64,000 nucleotides of DNA from Amycolatopsis orientalis DSM 40040 = KCTC 9412 (GCF_000478275.1 NZ_ASJB01000043.1:124001-188000), one strand, 5' to 3'; shown: positions 53,232 to 62,453, numbered from the stretch's first letter. The notes: generated by a model not told the origin, from the letters alone. Program-made: numbers and translations.

Positions 53232-54635
53232 TCAGTCGAGCAGTTCGGTCAGCCGGTGCCGCGGCAGGTCGATCAGCCGCGCGTCCGTCAGATCCGACGG
53301 GACGTCCAGCGAGACGTTCGCCAGCCGCGCGTGTGCCCGGGTGAGCAGTTCCGACGGATGTTCGACGGCGTCCGCGACGACGACGGCGTGCCGGTTGTCC
53401 GGGGTGCTGCGCAGCAGCCGCAGCCGGTACTTCGCCCCGACCAGCCGGTTGAGCGCGCCCTGCGCCTCGGCGTTGGTCAGGTCCGGATGCGAGTTCGGGA
53501 CCAGCAGCGCCAGACGTCGCGCGTTGGTGCCCAGCAGGGTCCGCAGGAGCCACGGGCCGGGGTCGGCCGAGAGGTCCATCGCGACCGCGTCGCCCTCCGG
53601 CCCGGAGACGGACCAGTCGACCGGCCGCGATTCCAGCGCCAGCCCGCCTTCGGTGGCGATCTCGTGCAGCTTGTCGAGCAGCGACGGCTTGGCCGCCCCG
53701 GCGGACTCCACCGACTGCGGGCCGTGCGTGTAGATCGCGGCCTTCCCCTTGCCGCCGCGGTTCTTCTTCGACTTCGCGGTCGGCTGGCAGACGTAGAGGT
53801 CCGCCGCGCTCCCGATCGCCTGCGCCCCGAAGTACCGGTTGAAATCCGGCAGGATCGCCTCGAAGGTCAACCCGAGTGTCGCGAGCGCCCGCTGTACCTG
53901 TGCGCCCAGAGCGGGATGGCGGGGGCTGTAACCGTAAGCGAGCAGCAGTCGCCCGTCCGAGGGTTCGGCGAGCGCCTGGACGCCGCGTGCCGCGAACAGG
54001 CCCATGCCTTCGGGAGTGTAAGGCGGATCACTGAACACGAGATCCATCCGCCCGGTGACCGAGGGTGGCAGGCCGACCCGCAGATCCGTGTGGAGGGTGC
54101 GGATCGACCGCTCGCTGAGTTCGTCGATGTAGGCCAGCACGCGATCGTCGAGGTCGACGACGGTGAGGTCCGCGTCGGGCCGCAGCGAGCGCACGGCCAA
54201 GGAGGTGAGGTCGTGGTCGCCGAGGAACAGCAGCTTCGCCGTGCCGAGGTCGTACCGCTCGTCCAGCCACAGCGCGCGGTTCAGCACGGTCTCCGGCGTC
54301 GCCTGTACGTGGTCGAGCGCGGCCATCGGAGCGGGCACGTTCTCGACGTAACTGGTGATGGTCTTCAGCAGGTCGGGGTCGGTTTTCCGGTCCCGCGCCT
54401 CGAAGCGCGCGTACTTCTCGCGGGCGGCCGGGGCCAGCCGGAAGCGGGATTCGACTCGTTCGAGGTCGTCGCCGAGCGCGTTCAGGACGTCTTCGACACT
54501 CCGGCGTGGCGCGGCGCTGACGCGGATGAGTTCGCCGAGGTCACGCCAATCCGTCCGGAGCAGGGAAATCACCTGATGGAGCGGTCGCACCTGGACACCG
54601 TGCGCCGCCAGGACGTCGTCGACGAGAGAACTCAC
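53232..54635 (-). CDS. Bis-aminopropyl spermidine synthase (BpsA, PF01861)-family protein
   Basis: A 467-residue protein with an N-terminal region of about 150 residues (helical, possibly winged-helix) and a Rossmann-type aminopropyl/methyltransferase-like domain. LLFLGDHDLTSLAVRSL resembles the GDDDLTS motif, and VFSDPPYTPEGMGLFAARG the DPPYTPEG motif, of archaeal BpsA, which makes branched polyamines. A variable C-terminal half of about 190 residues is extra. Whether the actinobacterial members make polyamines is unknown. GTG 54635 is the start. Divergent from the OpuC operon, with 103 nt between. Confidence 0.75.
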   Translation of the reverse strand: MSSLVDDVLAAHGVQVRPLHQVISLLRTDWRDLGELIRVSAAPRRSVEDVLNALGDDLERVESRFRLAPAAREKYARFEARDRKTDPDLLKTITSYVENVPAPMAALDHVQATPETVLNRALWLDERYDLGTAKLLFLGDHDLTSLAVRSLRPDADLTVVDLDDRVLAYIDELSERSIRTLHTDLRVGLPPSVTGRMDLVFSDPPYTPEGMGLFAARGVQALAEPSDGRLLLAYGYSPRHPALGAQVQRALATLGLTFEAILPDFNRYFGAQAIGSAADLYVCQPTAKSKKNRGGKGKAAIYTHGPQSVESAGAAKPSLLDKLHEIATEGGLALESRPVDWSVSGPEGDAVAMDLSADPGPWLLRTLLGTNARRLALLVPNSHPDLTNAEAQGALNRLVGAKYRLRLLRSTPDNRHAVVVADAVEHPSELLTRAHARLANVSLDVPSDLTDARLIDLPRHRLTELLD

Positions 54636-54738
54636 AGCGCGCAGCCTAGGACACGGGACGGCGAACCGATCCCTGAGACACCGTGCCAACGCCCACGATC
54701 TGGGCTACGGTTTTTCGACCAGACATGGGGAGAGACAC

Positions 54739-55827
54739 GTGACTATCGAGTTCCGTGGCGTGACCAAGCGGTATCCGGACGGGACGGTCGCGGTCGACGA
54801 CCTGAACCTCACCGTCGAGGACGGCACCATCACCGTCTTCGTCGGACCGTCCGGCTGCGGCAAGACCACGTCGCTCCGGATGATCAACCGCATGGTCGAG
54901 CCGACCTCGGGCACGGTGCTGCTCGACGGCAAGGACGTCAGCGACGGCGACCCGGCCCTGCTGCGCCGCGGCATCGGCTACGTCATCCAGCACGCGGGTC
55001 TCTTTCCACATAGGACCGTCCTGGACAACATCGCCACCGTGCCGCTGTTGTCCGGCTGGGACAAGGGCAAGGCGCGCAAACGCGCGGCCGAGCTGCTCGA
55101 AACCGTCGGCCTGCCCACGGAACTCGGCAAGCGCTACCCCGCGCAGCTTTCCGGCGGCCAGCAGCAGCGCGTCGGTGTCGCCAGGGCGCTCGCGGCGGAT
55201 TCCCCGGTGCTGCTGATGGACGAGCCGTTCTCCGCCGTCGACCCGATCGTGCGGGAAGAACTGCAGGACGAGCTGCTGCGCCTGCAGTCGCAGCTGGGGA
55301 AGACGATCGTGTTCGTCACCCACGACATCGACGAGGCCGTGCGGCTCGGCGACAAGATCGCCGTGCTCCGCGTGGGCGGTGTGCTCGCCCAGTACGGCAC
55401 GCCGTCGGACGTGCTGCGCCATCCCGTCGACGACTTCGTCGCGTCGTTCGTGGGCAAGGACCGCGGGTACCGCGGGCTCTCGTTCCTCTCGGCGGACGGC
55501 ATCGTCGTCGAGGAGGTCGAGCGGGTCGAGGTCGGCAAGCCGGCGCCGGGGCCGTCCGACGAGTGGCTGCTCGCGGTGAACGCCGAGGGCCAGCCGCGCG
55601 GCTGGCTCCGCCCTCAGTCCTCTGTGGACGGTGAGCTGGCCGAGAGCGACCTCGTCGCCGGCGGATCGCTGTACGTGCAGGGGGCCCCGGTCCGCGGCGC
55701 GCTCGACGCGGCGCTGTCGTCGCCCGCGAGCCTCGGCGTCGTCGTCGATTCCGGCAACAAGGTCCTCGGTGTGGTCAGAGCCAAGCAGGTCCTCGAGGTG
55801 ATCGAAGCGCTGCCGCTGGGTTCCTGA
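54739..55827 (+). CDS. opuCA: Glycine betaine/choline ABC transporter, ATP-binding protein
   Basis: A 362-residue ATPase. Walker A GPSGCGKTT, Q-loop VIQHAGLF, signature LSGGQQQR, Walker B VLLMDEPFSAVDP and H-loop VFVTHDIDEA are all present. The C-terminal 110 residues are a shortened regulatory (CBS-like) region that may sense ionic strength. GTG 54739 has GGAGAG 5 nt upstream. First of four tightly overlapping genes (opuCA-CB-CD-CC). It would power uptake of betaine, choline or carnitine, either as osmoprotectant or as substrate for the demethylation cluster 34 kb away. Confidence 0.92.
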   Translation: MTIEFRGVTKRYPDGTVAVDDLNLTVEDGTITVFVGPSGCGKTTSLRMINRMVEPTSGTVLLDGKDVSDGDPALLRRGIGYVIQHAGLFPHRTVLDNIATVPLLSGWDKGKARKRAAELLETVGLPTELGKRYPAQLSGGQQQRVGVARALAADSPVLLMDEPFSAVDPIVREELQDELLRLQSQLGKTIVFVTHDIDEAVRLGDKIAVLRVGGVLAQYGTPSDVLRHPVDDFVASFVGKDRGYRGLSFLSADGIVVEEVERVEVGKPAPGPSDEWLLAVNAEGQPRGWLRPQSSVDGELAESDLVAGGSLYVQGAPVRGALDAALSSPASLGVVVDSGNKVLGVVRAKQVLEVIEALPLGS

Positions 55828-56510
55828 TGGGCGACTTCTTCGGGGAACTCGGGCGCTATCTCGGCAGCGCCAACAACCGGGCGCAGTTCTTCGGTGACCT
55901 GCTCGACCACGTCTACCTTTCGCTGGTGCCGCTGGTACTCGGCCTGCTGATCGCGGTACTGGCCGGCTGGCTCGGCCACCGGTTCCCCGCGGTGCGGTCC
56001 GTGCTGCTGGTGGTGTCGAACCTGCTGTACACGATCCCGTCGCTGGCGTTGTTCGTGGTGATCCCGGGCATCATCGGCTCGAAGATCCTCGACAGCGTCA
56101 ACGTCATCGTCGCGCTCACCGTCTACACCGCCGCCCTGCTGGTACGCCCGGTGCTGGACGCGCTCGACGCCGTCCCGCCGCATGTGGTCGCGGCGGCGAC
56201 CGCGGTCGGCTACAAACCCGCGCGCCGGTTCCTCACCGTCGAACTGCCGCTTTCCGTGCCGGTGCTCGCCGCCGGGATCCGGGTGGCCTCGGTCAGCAAC
56301 ATCAGCCTGGTCAGCGTCGGCGCGCTGATCGGCACCGGCGGGCTCGGCGTGCTGTTCACCGACGGCTTCCAGCGCGAGTACTTCTCCCCGATCGTCGTCG
56401 GCATCGTCGCGACGCTGCTGCTCGCGCTGATCGTCGATCTGGTGCTGGTGCGGCTGCGCGATCTCCTCACACCCTGGGACCGGGTGGCGACCACGGCGGG
56501 GGCGAAATGA
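55827..56510 (+). CDS. opuCB: Betaine/choline ABC transporter permease (first)
   Basis: A 227-residue permease with five or six membrane segments and the binding-protein-dependent transport motif (AAATAVGYKPARRFLTVELPLSVPVLAAGIRV, the EAA loop). Its ATG shares one base with the stop of the ATPase gene (TGATG). It pairs with the next permease. No substrate-binding domain is fused, unlike some OpuC permeases. Confidence 0.9.
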   Translation: MGDFFGELGRYLGSANNRAQFFGDLLDHVYLSLVPLVLGLLIAVLAGWLGHRFPAVRSVLLVVSNLLYTIPSLALFVVIPGIIGSKILDSVNVIVALTVYTAALLVRPVLDALDAVPPHVVAAATAVGYKPARRFLTVELPLSVPVLAAGIRVASVSNISLVSVGALIGTGGLGVLFTDGFQREYFSPIVVGIVATLLLALIVDLVLVRLRDLLTPWDRVATTAGAK

Positions 56511-57196
56511 TCGGCGACGTGCTGAACTGGTTCGGCGATCCGGCCCATTGGCAGGGTACGGACGGTGTCCTCACCCGGCTGCTGCAGCATCTCGGCTACA
56601 CGGTGCTGGCCTTGTGCTTCGCGCTGCTGATCGCGATCCCGCTCGGGCTGTACGTCGGGCACACCGGCCGCGGCGCGGTACTCCTGGTGAGCGGGGGCAA
56701 CGCGATCCGCGCGCTGCCGACGCTCGGCCTGGTGACCTTCTTGTTCCTGCTCTTCACCGAAAGCGAGATCTCGACGATCATCGGGCTCGTGGTGCTCGCC
56801 ATCCCGCCGATCCTCGCGGGGACCTACGCGGGCCTGCAGGCGACCGATCACGGCGTGGTCGACGCGGCGCAGGGCATCGGGATGACCGGCTGGCAACGGT
56901 TGTGGAAGGTCGAGGTGCCCATCTCGCTGCCGCTGGTACTCGGCGGCGTGCGGAACTCGATGCTGCAACTGGTGGCGACGGCCGCTGTCGCCGCCTACGT
57001 CGGACTCGGCGGACTCGGCCGGTTCCTGCTGGACGGACTGGCCATTTTGGACTATCCGCAGGTGGTCGCGGGCGCGGTGCTGACGACGTTGCTCGCCGTC
57101 GCGCTGGATCTCGTCCTGGCGGGCGTCCAGCGCGCGCTGGTACCCAAGGGAGTACGGCTGGCGCAGGCCGCGAGCGGGAAGAAGGCGAAGGTATGA
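56507..57196 (+). CDS. opuCD: Betaine/choline ABC transporter permease (second)
   Basis: A 229-residue permease with about six membrane segments and EAA loop VVDAAQGIGMTGWQRLWKVEVPISLPLVLGGVRN. It starts at an ATG overlapping the upstream stop (ATGA), and its own stop overlaps the binding-protein start the same way. The C-terminus ends in a basic cytoplasmic tail (ASGKKAKV). It forms a heterodimeric channel with the first permease. Confidence 0.9.
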   Translation: MIGDVLNWFGDPAHWQGTDGVLTRLLQHLGYTVLALCFALLIAIPLGLYVGHTGRGAVLLVSGGNAIRALPTLGLVTFLFLLFTESEISTIIGLVVLAIPPILAGTYAGLQATDHGVVDAAQGIGMTGWQRLWKVEVPISLPLVLGGVRNSMLQLVATAAVAAYVGLGGLGRFLLDGLAILDYPQVVAGAVLTTLLAVALDLVLAGVQRALVPKGVRLAQAASGKKAKV

Positions 57197-58092
57197 GGCG
57201 GACGGTGGCGGCACTGTTCGCCGGAATCGCTTTGCTGGCATCGGGTTGTGGTAACCCGCTGGCCGGGGGCGCCGAGGGCGGCGCGACCGGCGACATCATC
57301 ATCGGCGCGTCCGACGTCGGGGAAAGTCTTCTGCTGGCCCAGATCTACGCCGGCGCGCTGCGGAACGCGGGTGCGGAGAACGTGACCGTGCGCCCGCCGG
57401 TCGGCAGCCGCGAGGTCGTCGTCAAGGCACTGCAGGACAAGTCGCTTTCGGTGGTTCCGGACTACAGCGGGAACCTGCTGCGCTACTTCGACAAGGAGAC
57501 ACAGGCGACCACGCCGCAGGACGTCTACGCCCAGTTGAAGCGGAAACTGCCGTCCGGATTCGAGGTACTCGACCAGGCGCCCGCCGAGGACAAGGATCTT
57601 CTGGTGGTGCGCAAGGAACTCGCCGATTCCGGGGTGCGGACGTTCTCCGACCTCGGCCCGCGCTGCCGGGACCTCGTGTTCGGTGGCCCCGGCCAGTGGA
57701 GCAGCCGCTGGAAGGAAAAGATCAAGACCCTCTACGGTTGCGAGTTCGCCGAGATCCGCACGACCGACACCGGCGGTCCGGTCACGGTCGCCGCGCTGAA
57801 GTCCGGGGACATCCAGGTCGCCGACCTCTTCAGCACGTCGTCGACGATCGCCGCGAACGGGTTCGTGCCGCTGGTGGACGACAAGAACATGTTCCCCGCG
57901 CAGAACATCGTGCCGCTCGTCGCGAAGGGGACGTTGTCGCCCAAGGAGGTCGACGCGCTGAACCGGGTCTCGGCGGCGCTCACGACCGATCAGCTGACCG
58001 AACTGAACGTCCAGTTCAGCGAGGAGAAGCGTAACCCGCTCGACGTCGCCGAGGACTTCCTGCGGCGGAACAACCTCCTCGCGCCCTCCTGA
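57193..58092 (+). CDS. opuCC: Betaine/choline ABC transporter, substrate-binding lipoprotein
   Basis: A 299-residue lipoprotein with lipobox LLASGC. The OpuAC-type ligand fold begins DIIIGASDVGESLLLAQIYAGALRNAG, then LSVVPDYSGNLLRYFD. TDTGGPVTVAALKSGDIQVADLFSTSS and NIVPLVAKGTLS complete the two lobes. Such proteins capture quaternary amines through aromatic cages, which cannot be confirmed from the sequence alone. Coupled by ATGA to the permease. A family B palindrome begins 2 nt after its stop and probably ends the operon. Confidence 0.9.
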   Translation: MRRTVAALFAGIALLASGCGNPLAGGAEGGATGDIIIGASDVGESLLLAQIYAGALRNAGAENVTVRPPVGSREVVVKALQDKSLSVVPDYSGNLLRYFDKETQATTPQDVYAQLKRKLPSGFEVLDQAPAEDKDLLVVRKELADSGVRTFSDLGPRCRDLVFGGPGQWSSRWKEKIKTLYGCEFAEIRTTDTGGPVTVAALKSGDIQVADLFSTSSTIAANGFVPLVDDKNMFPAQNIVPLVAKGTLSPKEVDALNRVSAALTTDQLTELNVQFSEEKRNPLDVAEDFLRRNNLLAPS

Positions 58093-58093
58093 C

Positions 58094-58165
58094 CCCTCGC
58101 GTTTCGTCCTCTGGATGCGGTGGTTGCGCGTGCAAGTACCGCATCCAGAGGACGAAACGCGAGGG
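58094..58165. repeat. Family B palindrome, copy 4
   Basis: 72-nt imperfect inverted repeat: CCCTCGCGTTTCGTCC outer arm, CTCTGGATGCGG inner arm. Between the convergent opuCC and GNAT genes. Confidence 0.9.
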
Positions 58166-58183
58166 GGCAAGAGGGGCGGAGGG

Positions 58184-58705
58184 TCAGAGGCGATCGAAAG
58201 CGGGCGAGTAGCGGAAAGTGCCCTGGAGACCGGGGTCGTGGGCGCGAAGGGTGCGGACCTGGAAATGCTGCGCCCATTCCGCGACCGGCGGCGTGATCCC
58301 GTGCTGTTCGGCGAGGACGAAGCCGAAGCGGGAGTAGTAGCGCGGATCGCCGAGCAGGACCACAGCGCCGTACCCGAGCGCGTCGGCCGCGCCGAGGACC
58401 GCGTGCACGAGCGCCGACCCGATACCCGAGGCGTGGTACTCCGGCAGCACGCCGAGCGGGCCGAGACCGACGGCCGACTTCCCGTCCTCGCCGATCCATC
58501 CCGGGCTGCAACAGACATGTCCGACGACTTCGCCGTCGCGTTCGGCCACGATGGACAGTGCGGTGATCAGGTCGCCGTCGTCACGCAGCTCGTCGACGAG
58601 TTTCGCCTCGACCACCGGGACACTGAGTTTCGCGAACGCGGCCAGGTGGACGGCGTGGATCGCCTCGCGGTCGGCCGGGATCTCCTGTCTGAGCAACATG
58701 GGCAC
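58184..58705 (-). CDS. GNAT-family N-acetyltransferase
   Basis: About 173 residues. N-terminal RQEIPADREAIHAVHLAAFA; acetyl-CoA binding VGLGPLGVLPEYHASGIGSALVHAVLGAADALG; then VVLLGDPRYYSRFGFVLAEQHGITPP. This YhbS-like layout is typical of general GNATs acting on small amines; substrate unknown. GTG 58705 is favoured by GGAG 7 nt upstream; ATG 58699 and 58711 are in frame too. Divergent from the subtilase gene. Confidence 0.78.
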   Translation of the reverse strand: MPMLLRQEIPADREAIHAVHLAAFAKLSVPVVEAKLVDELRDDGDLITALSIVAERDGEVVGHVCCSPGWIGEDGKSAVGLGPLGVLPEYHASGIGSALVHAVLGAADALGYGAVVLLGDPRYYSRFGFVLAEQHGITPPVAEWAQHFQVRTLRAHDPGLQGTFRYSPAFDRL

Positions 58706-59092
58706 GAGCATGCTCCATCCGAAGGTAGGATGGAAATCGATTTCCGCGCGGCGAGGTCGCGACTTTCGTAGGCGGCCATCCGTGTGTACTTCCATGCCGG
58801 TGAAACGCCCGGTGGGCGGGAAAGCGACCACCAGGTGTGCGGATCCCCAATTCTTCGTGGGCCGTACGGGCGCAAAAAGCGACTAAAGGCGGGGGCTGAA
58901 CGGTGCCCGACCTGCACTTGAGACGCACCCATTACTCCCGAGATGTCCGTAATGCAAGGTCTTCCTTGGGGTGAAAACGCGACTTAGTCTCAGCCTGCGC
59001 TCCTAAGTGGAACGCGCTTCACCTCTGAGTCATCCCCTAGATCCGGCGGGCCGTTTCACGCCCGTGGGTCGACCCTGCCTGGGAGGAATATC
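58706..59092. other. Promoter region between GNAT and subtilase genes
   Basis: 387 nt; only short open frames, none with a ribosome binding site. The subtilase leader holds GGAGGA at 59082-59087. No operator or terminator was recognised. Confidence 0.5.
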
Positions 59093-60655
59093 TTGAACAA
59101 TTCCCTGGGAACCTTGAAGAGACGGCTGCCGGTCTTCGGTGTGGCGGCGGCGGTCGCCGCGCTCACGGCGCTCGGCGGCACCACCGTCGCGTCGGCGGCG
59201 GAGGGTTCGATCGTCAACGCCGGGAGCGACAAGGCGATCAAGGACAGCTACATCGTCGTGCTGAAGGACGGCTCGTCGGTCGAAGCCACCGCGAAGAGCC
59301 TGACGAGCCGTCACGGCGGCACGGTCGAGAAGACCTTCGCCTCGTCGGTCCGCGGCTTTTCCGGCGCACTGACCGAAAAGCAGGCGAAGCGCGTCGCCGC
59401 CGACTCCGCGGTGGCCTACGTGGAGCAGAACCAGACCGTCTCGATCTCGGCGGACCAGCTGAACCCGCCGTCGTGGGGCCTGGACCGGGTCGACCAGCAA
59501 AGCCTTCCGCTGGACCAGAAGTACAGCTACAGCACCACGGCGTCGAACGTCACCGCATACGTCATCGACACCGGCATCCTCACCACGCACCCCGACTTCG
59601 GCGGACGCGCGACCCACGGTCGTGACACCGTCGACAACGACAACGACGCGACGGACTGCCAGGGCCACGGCACCCACGTCGCCGGCACCATCGGCGGGAC
59701 CGCGCACGGTCTGGCCAAGGGCGTCAAGCTCGTCGCCGTCCGCGTGCTGAACTGCTCCGGTTCCGGTACGACCGCCGGCGTCATCGCCGGTGTCGACTGG
59801 GTGACCGCGAACGCCGTCAAGCCGGCCGTCGCGAACATGAGCCTCGGCGGCGGTGCTTCGAGCACCCTCGACCAGGCCGTCCAGCGGTCGATCGCGGCGG
59901 GAATCACCTACGGTCTCGCGGCCGGTAACGACAACGGTGCCAACGCCTGCAACACGTCGCCCGCCCGGACGCCGGAAGCGATCACGGTCGGCTCGACCAC
60001 GAACACCGACGCTCGGTCCAGCTTCTCCAACGTCGGCACCTGCCTCGACATCTTCGCGCCGGGCAGCGGCATCACGTCGACGTGGCTGAACAACGGCACC
60101 AACACCATCAGCGGTACCTCGATGGCGACCCCGCACGTCGTCGGCGCGGCGGCCCTCTACGCCTCCGCGAACCCGTCGGCCACGCCGAAGCAGGTCCGTG
60201 ACGCCCTGGTCGCCAACGGCACCAAGGACAAGGTGACCAACCCGGGCACCGGTTCGCCGAACGTGCTGCTCTACACCGGCACCGGTGGCCCCGGCCCCGA
60301 GCCGACGCCCTGTGGCACGCAGACCAACAGCACCCCCGTCGCCATCCCCGACGCCGGTGCCGCGGTGACCAGCACGGTCACCGTCGCCAACTGCGCCCGC
60401 AACGCCTCGGGCACCACCAAGGTCGCGGTGAACATCACGCACACCTACGTCGGTGACCTGGTCATCGACCTGGTCGCGCCGGACGGCAGCTCCTACCGCC
60501 TGAAGGGTTCGAGCAACGACTCGTCCGACAACATCAACACCACGTACACCGTCAACGCCTCGGCCGAGGCCGCGAACGGCGCCTGGAAGCTGAAGGTGCA
60601 GGACGTGTACCGGGTCGACACCGGCACGATCAACAGCTGGTCGCTGACCCTCTGA
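59093..60655 (+). CDS. Secreted subtilisin-like serine protease with C-terminal P domain
   Basis: A 520-residue S8 protease starting at TTG 59093 (GGAGGA 5 nt upstream). Order: signal peptide (residues 11-36), inhibitor I9 propeptide (about 50-120), catalytic domain with Asp159 (VIDTG), His192 (GHGTHVAG) and Ser343 (GTSMATPH). A short Gly/Pro linker and a C-terminal proprotein-convertase P domain (about 405-520, CGTQTNSTPVAIPDAGAAV...) follow. It resembles aqualysin/proteinase K-type extracellular proteases of actinomycetes. Two Cys pairs could form disulfides. Monocistronic, with a strong terminator 19 nt after the stop. Confidence 0.95.
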   Translation: MNNSLGTLKRRLPVFGVAAAVAALTALGGTTVASAAEGSIVNAGSDKAIKDSYIVVLKDGSSVEATAKSLTSRHGGTVEKTFASSVRGFSGALTEKQAKRVAADSAVAYVEQNQTVSISADQLNPPSWGLDRVDQQSLPLDQKYSYSTTASNVTAYVIDTGILTTHPDFGGRATHGRDTVDNDNDATDCQGHGTHVAGTIGGTAHGLAKGVKLVAVRVLNCSGSGTTAGVIAGVDWVTANAVKPAVANMSLGGGASSTLDQAVQRSIAAGITYGLAAGNDNGANACNTSPARTPEAITVGSTTNTDARSSFSNVGTCLDIFAPGSGITSTWLNNGTNTISGTSMATPHVVGAAALYASANPSATPKQVRDALVANGTKDKVTNPGTGSPNVLLYTGTGGPGPEPTPCGTQTNSTPVAIPDAGAAVTSTVTVANCARNASGTTKVAVNITHTYVGDLVIDLVAPDGSSYRLKGSSNDSSDNINTTYTVNASAEAANGAWKLKVQDVYRVDTGTINSWSLTL

Positions 60656-60673
60656 TCCACCCCTGGAGTACGT

Positions 60674-60709
60674 GAAGGCCCCCTTCCTCCTGCTGGGAAG
60701 GGGGCCTTC
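60674..60709 (+). terminator. Terminator after subtilase (family D-like)
   Basis: GAAGGCCCCCTTCC (60674-60687) and GGAAGGGGGCCTTC (60696-60709), perfect 14-bp stem with an 8-nt loop. Confidence 0.85.
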
Positions 60710-60787
60710 CCGTCTCCGGAGGGTGATTCGGCCCCCAGTTGCCGGGTTCGTCCACTAAGGACCTTGGTAAGGCTTTAACCTCTCCGC

Positions 60788-61507
60788 ATGCACCCCGGAC
60801 CGCCCTATCAGCAGGGACCTCAGCAGCCGTATCCGCCGCAGGGATATCCGGGGTATCCGCCGCCCGGTTACGGCCCCCCGCCCAAGAAGTCGAACACCGG
60901 GCTCATCGTCGGCCTCGTCGTCGGCGCGGTGGTGCTGCTCGGCGGTGGCGGGGTCGCCGCTTTCCTGCTGCTGTCCGGCGACTCCGGTTCGTCCTCGTCC
61001 GCGGCGCCGACCTCGTCCAAGAAGACCGGGCCGCCGGACAAGTACTCCACGCTGCCCGCCTGCCAGAAGATCGGGACCGGGGTGAGGAACCTGCCGCCGC
61101 TCGAACCGCCGAAGGGCGAGGAACCGGCGAGCACCTCGAACAACGACATCATCTACACCGCCTCTTCGTGCTCCTGGCGTGAATCCGGTGCTCCGTCGGC
61201 CTCGGTGACCATGTACCTGGCGAAGTCGAAGGAACCGGGCACGGGCGCGGGCGAGGAGTGGGCCAAAGCGGGCTACGACAACGCCATGAAGGACGGCGGC
61301 GAAGTGATCCAGAGTCTCGCGAAGGCGACCAAGGCGGGTTACAACGACATCCGGTCCGACGGGCAGTGCTCGATCAAGCTCTATCAAGGCAACGTCGAAG
61401 CACAGATCATCGTGAGCGGTGCCGATCCGTCCAAGCCCCTCGACCAGACGTTGTGCAAAGAGAACGCCTTGAAGGTCGCGAAGGCGACCTCCGAGGCGAT
61501 CGGTTAG
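60788..61507 (+). CDS. Membrane-anchored protein with Pro-rich N-terminus (DUF3558-like)
   Basis: A 239-residue protein. A cytoplasmic N-terminus of about 34 residues is rich in Pro, Gly, Tyr and Gln (GYPGYPPPGYGPPP). One membrane helix (TGLIVGLVVGAVVLLGGGGVAAFLLL), a Ser-rich linker and an extracytoplasmic domain with four Cys (ACQKIG, SSCSWRE, QCSIK, LCKEN) follow. The domain resembles the DUF3558 lipoprotein-like family of actinobacteria. Function unknown; the Pro-Tyr repeats could interact with divisome or wall-synthesis proteins. Its stop overlaps the stop of the convergent SMP-30 gene. Confidence 0.7.
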   Translation: MHPGPPYQQGPQQPYPPQGYPGYPPPGYGPPPKKSNTGLIVGLVVGAVVLLGGGGVAAFLLLSGDSGSSSSAAPTSSKKTGPPDKYSTLPACQKIGTGVRNLPPLEPPKGEEPASTSNNDIIYTASSCSWRESGAPSASVTMYLAKSKEPGTGAGEEWAKAGYDNAMKDGGEVIQSLAKATKAGYNDIRSDGQCSIKLYQGNVEAQIIVSGADPSKPLDQTLCKENALKVAKATSEAIG

Positions 61508-62292
61508 CCGATTTCGGTGACCTGGACCTGTCCGGTCGGTCCGTCGCCGAACGGGTTCTCCCAGTCGTGCCACTCCGCGGCGAGGACGTAGAGCGAACGC
61601 CCGTCCTCGCCGCCGAGCGTGCAGGAGAAGCACCCTCGGTCGGACTCGACCTTCTGAAGAACTTCGCCTCCTTCGCGGACGCGGACGCAGTGCTTGCCCG
61701 CCACGTCCGCGTACCAGACGGCGCCTTCGGCATCGAGGCAGATGCCGTCGGGGTGGTCGCCGCCGAGGTCGGCCCACACGCGCCTGCCGGACAGTGAACC
61801 GTCCTCGGCGAGGTCGAACGCGGTGAGCCGGCTGCCGTACGACTCGGCGACGATCAGCGTCTTGTCGTCGGGCGTGATGGCCATCCCGTTGCCGAACAGG
61901 ATGCCGTCGGCGACTTGGCGTACTTCGCCGTCCGGAGTGACGACGGCGATGACGCCGGGCTGCTGCAGGTCGCTGGAGCCGTTGACGTAGGCGTTGCCGC
62001 GGCTGTCGACGACGACTTCGTTCCACAGGGAGGCGACGGGCGAGAGATCGGCGTAGGTGCTGAGATCCGCGTTGAGCAGCCGGGCGTTCGGGCCGTCGAC
62101 GATGAGAAGGCGGCCGTCGGGGAGCCAGTCGAGCGTGATCGGCATCATCGTCGGCACGGTCGCGATCACTTCGCTTTCGCCGTCGGGCGTGACGGCGAGG
62201 ACCTGGCCGGTTCCCCAGTTCGCGAGCCAGAGGCGGCCGTCGTGCCAGCGGGCGGATTCGGGGAGCTTGAGGCCGTCGAGCAGCGTGTTCAT
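61504..62292 (-). CDS. SMP-30/gluconolactonase (LRE)-family protein
   Basis: A 262-residue six-bladed beta-propeller. The metal and catalytic positions of the family are visible: Glu in LPESARWHDGRLWLANW, Asn in WNEVVVDSRGNAYVN, Asn in FGNGMAITPDDKTLIVAES, and Asp in GGDHPDGICLDAEGAVWYAD. Such proteins hydrolyse sugar lactones or related esters. AAGGAG 5 nt before ATG 62292 fixes the start. No signal peptide. Isolated gene, upstream of a family D palindrome that marks the end of kgd. Confidence 0.87.
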   Translation of the reverse strand: MNTLLDGLKLPESARWHDGRLWLANWGTGQVLAVTPDGESEVIATVPTMMPITLDWLPDGRLLIVDGPNARLLNADLSTYADLSPVASLWNEVVVDSRGNAYVNGSSDLQQPGVIAVVTPDGEVRQVADGILFGNGMAITPDDKTLIVAESYGSRLTAFDLAEDGSLSGRRVWADLGGDHPDGICLDAEGAVWYADVAGKHCVRVREGGEVLQKVESDRGCFSCTLGGEDGRSLYVLAAEWHDWENPFGDGPTGQVQVTEIG

Positions 62293-62386
62293 GGTGTCTC
62301 CTTCGGTTCGTTTACCCCTATACGAACGGGACCCACCGTTTTCGACACCGGGGGCTGAAGGACGCTTTCCCCGCATCAGACGCAGC

Positions 62387-62429
62387 GAAAGGGCCCTTCA
62401 CCGCGTGGGATGCGGTGAAGGGCCCTTTC
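62387..62429. repeat. Family D palindrome, copy 6 (downstream of kgd)
   Basis: Perfect 18-bp arms (62387-62404, 62412-62429), identical in arm sequence to 5557-5574. An eroded copy (GAAGGACGCTTTCCCCGCAT, 62357-62376) lies next to it. Confidence 0.87.
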
Positions 62430-62453
62430 AGCTCACGTCAGGCGATCAGTGGC

